From Hetaerina americana (Eukaryota; Arthropoda; Insecta; Odonata; Calopterygidae), in assembly GCA_022747635.1 (NCBI GenBank), contig JAKTNV010000064.1, forward strand, positions 1,121,450 to 1,185,449: a stretch of 64,000 nucleotides of DNA. The letters run 5' to 3'. This document shows positions 63,653 to 64,000 of the stretch, piece by piece (positions within the stretch are counted from its first letter, which is position 1; the number at the start of each line of letters is the position of its first letter). Below the pieces are notes generated by a model. The model was not told where the DNA came from, did no database searches, and saw only the letters and a list, made by a program, of their open reading frames with translations. Made by a program: the position numbers and the translations under genes.

Positions 63653-63960
63653 AGGGGATCGAGATGGTGCGGGGGCTAACGTACTGGCTTCCCACCGTGA
63701 GGGCGCGGGTTCAAATCCCGGCGGTGTTGAATAATTTTCAGAGGTATCTCGATCCCTACTTGAGGTGCTTTGTGGAGGGCACTTTGAGTGAGTACGCCGT
63801 CCGTCGGATGGGACGTTAAACTGCGGACCCCTTGGCGCCTTTCGTAAAGAGTAGGCTAATGCCGACGCCGGGTTTCTCTCCACCCTTCATCCTTTCCTGT
63901 CCATCCCCTATGGCGCAAATGACCTTAGCTGTCGGTCGCCCCCCCTCAAAACTACTACTA
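63653..63960 (+). mobile_element. tRNA-derived SINE, copy 3, 10-bp target duplication
   Basis: CTCGGGCTCA at 63643-63652 and 63961-63970. Same family as 13955-14264, including the B box GGGTTCAAATCCCGG and the (CTA)n end. Inserted in ORF1 of the LINE, opposite to its orientation. Confidence 0.9.
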
Positions 63961-64000
63961 CTCGGGCTCATCTATCTCTTCGGCGGTGTTCGGATTGGAG

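Noticed and set aside
1..64000. CRISPR array, operon or prokaryotic defence system
   Set aside because: No spaced direct repeats of that kind and no bacterial genes; the window is a eukaryotic repeat landscape.

Overview
The window is eukaryotic intergenic DNA, most likely from an arthropod and probably an insect. The reasons are the repeat mixture (CR1-like, RTE-like, Jockey-like and Tx1/L1-like LINEs, Penelope-like elements or PLEs, mariner deletion derivatives, tRNA-derived SINEs), low gene density, (TA)n tracts and scattered CpG-rich blocks. I cannot name the species. No host gene is certain; one weak candidate first exon lies at 55324-55524. I see no functional tRNA, rRNA, CRISPR array or prokaryotic operon.

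Layout. 1-1840: 5' half of an RTE-like LINE (minus). 2.9-3.6 kb: two opposed PLE fragments. 3.87-6.29 kb: a decayed CR1 copy (plus; esterase ORF1, endonuclease, RT C-terminus) split by a PLE with a 12-bp target duplication. 7.6-10.25 kb: RTE and CR1 pieces plus two PLE terminal palindromes. 10.26-13.72 kb: a nearly complete CR1 (minus). 13.72-19.17 kb: a nest in which an RTE leader is split by a 5.1-kb PLE (13-bp target duplication). That PLE holds a SINE (14-bp duplication), a foreign RT-RNase H segment and a Jockey-like 3' end. 19.4-27.6 kb: PLE and CR1-like fragments and a PHD-finger ORF1. 28.2 kb SINE; 30.1 kb mariner derivative; 31.2-34.1 kb CR1; 34.1-35.7 kb Jockey-like LINE; 35.8-37.1 kb two PLE inverted repeats; 37.6 kb CR1; 39.3-42.0 kb RTE; 46.7 kb second mariner derivative; 47.7 kb LINE 3' ORF; 48.9 kb PLE fragment; 51.6-52.65 kb RTE split by a SINE and a PLE palindrome; 52.65-57.2 kb CpG-rich DNA without recognised genes; 57.2-58.25 kb a solitary esterase ORF1; 58.6-64.0 kb a tRNA-like SINE and a Tx1/L1-like LINE with an open 1092-codon ORF2 and an ORF1 broken by a SINE.

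The most interesting signals are two. (1) Six PLE families carry a hammerhead-ribozyme-like motif in their terminal regions, usually as inverted pairs. All show the same departure from the canonical core (one extra base before stem II), and several have a tiny self-complementary stem III suggesting dimeric folding. (2) The PLE at 13.9-19.0 kb contains, in frame with its own ORF, an RT palm plus RNase H segment of a different lineage whose motif order resembles hepadnavirus-related or tyrosine-recombinase retroelements. The Tx1/L1-like LINE, with ORF1 stop and ORF2 start overlapping as TGATG, is the best-preserved coding unit.
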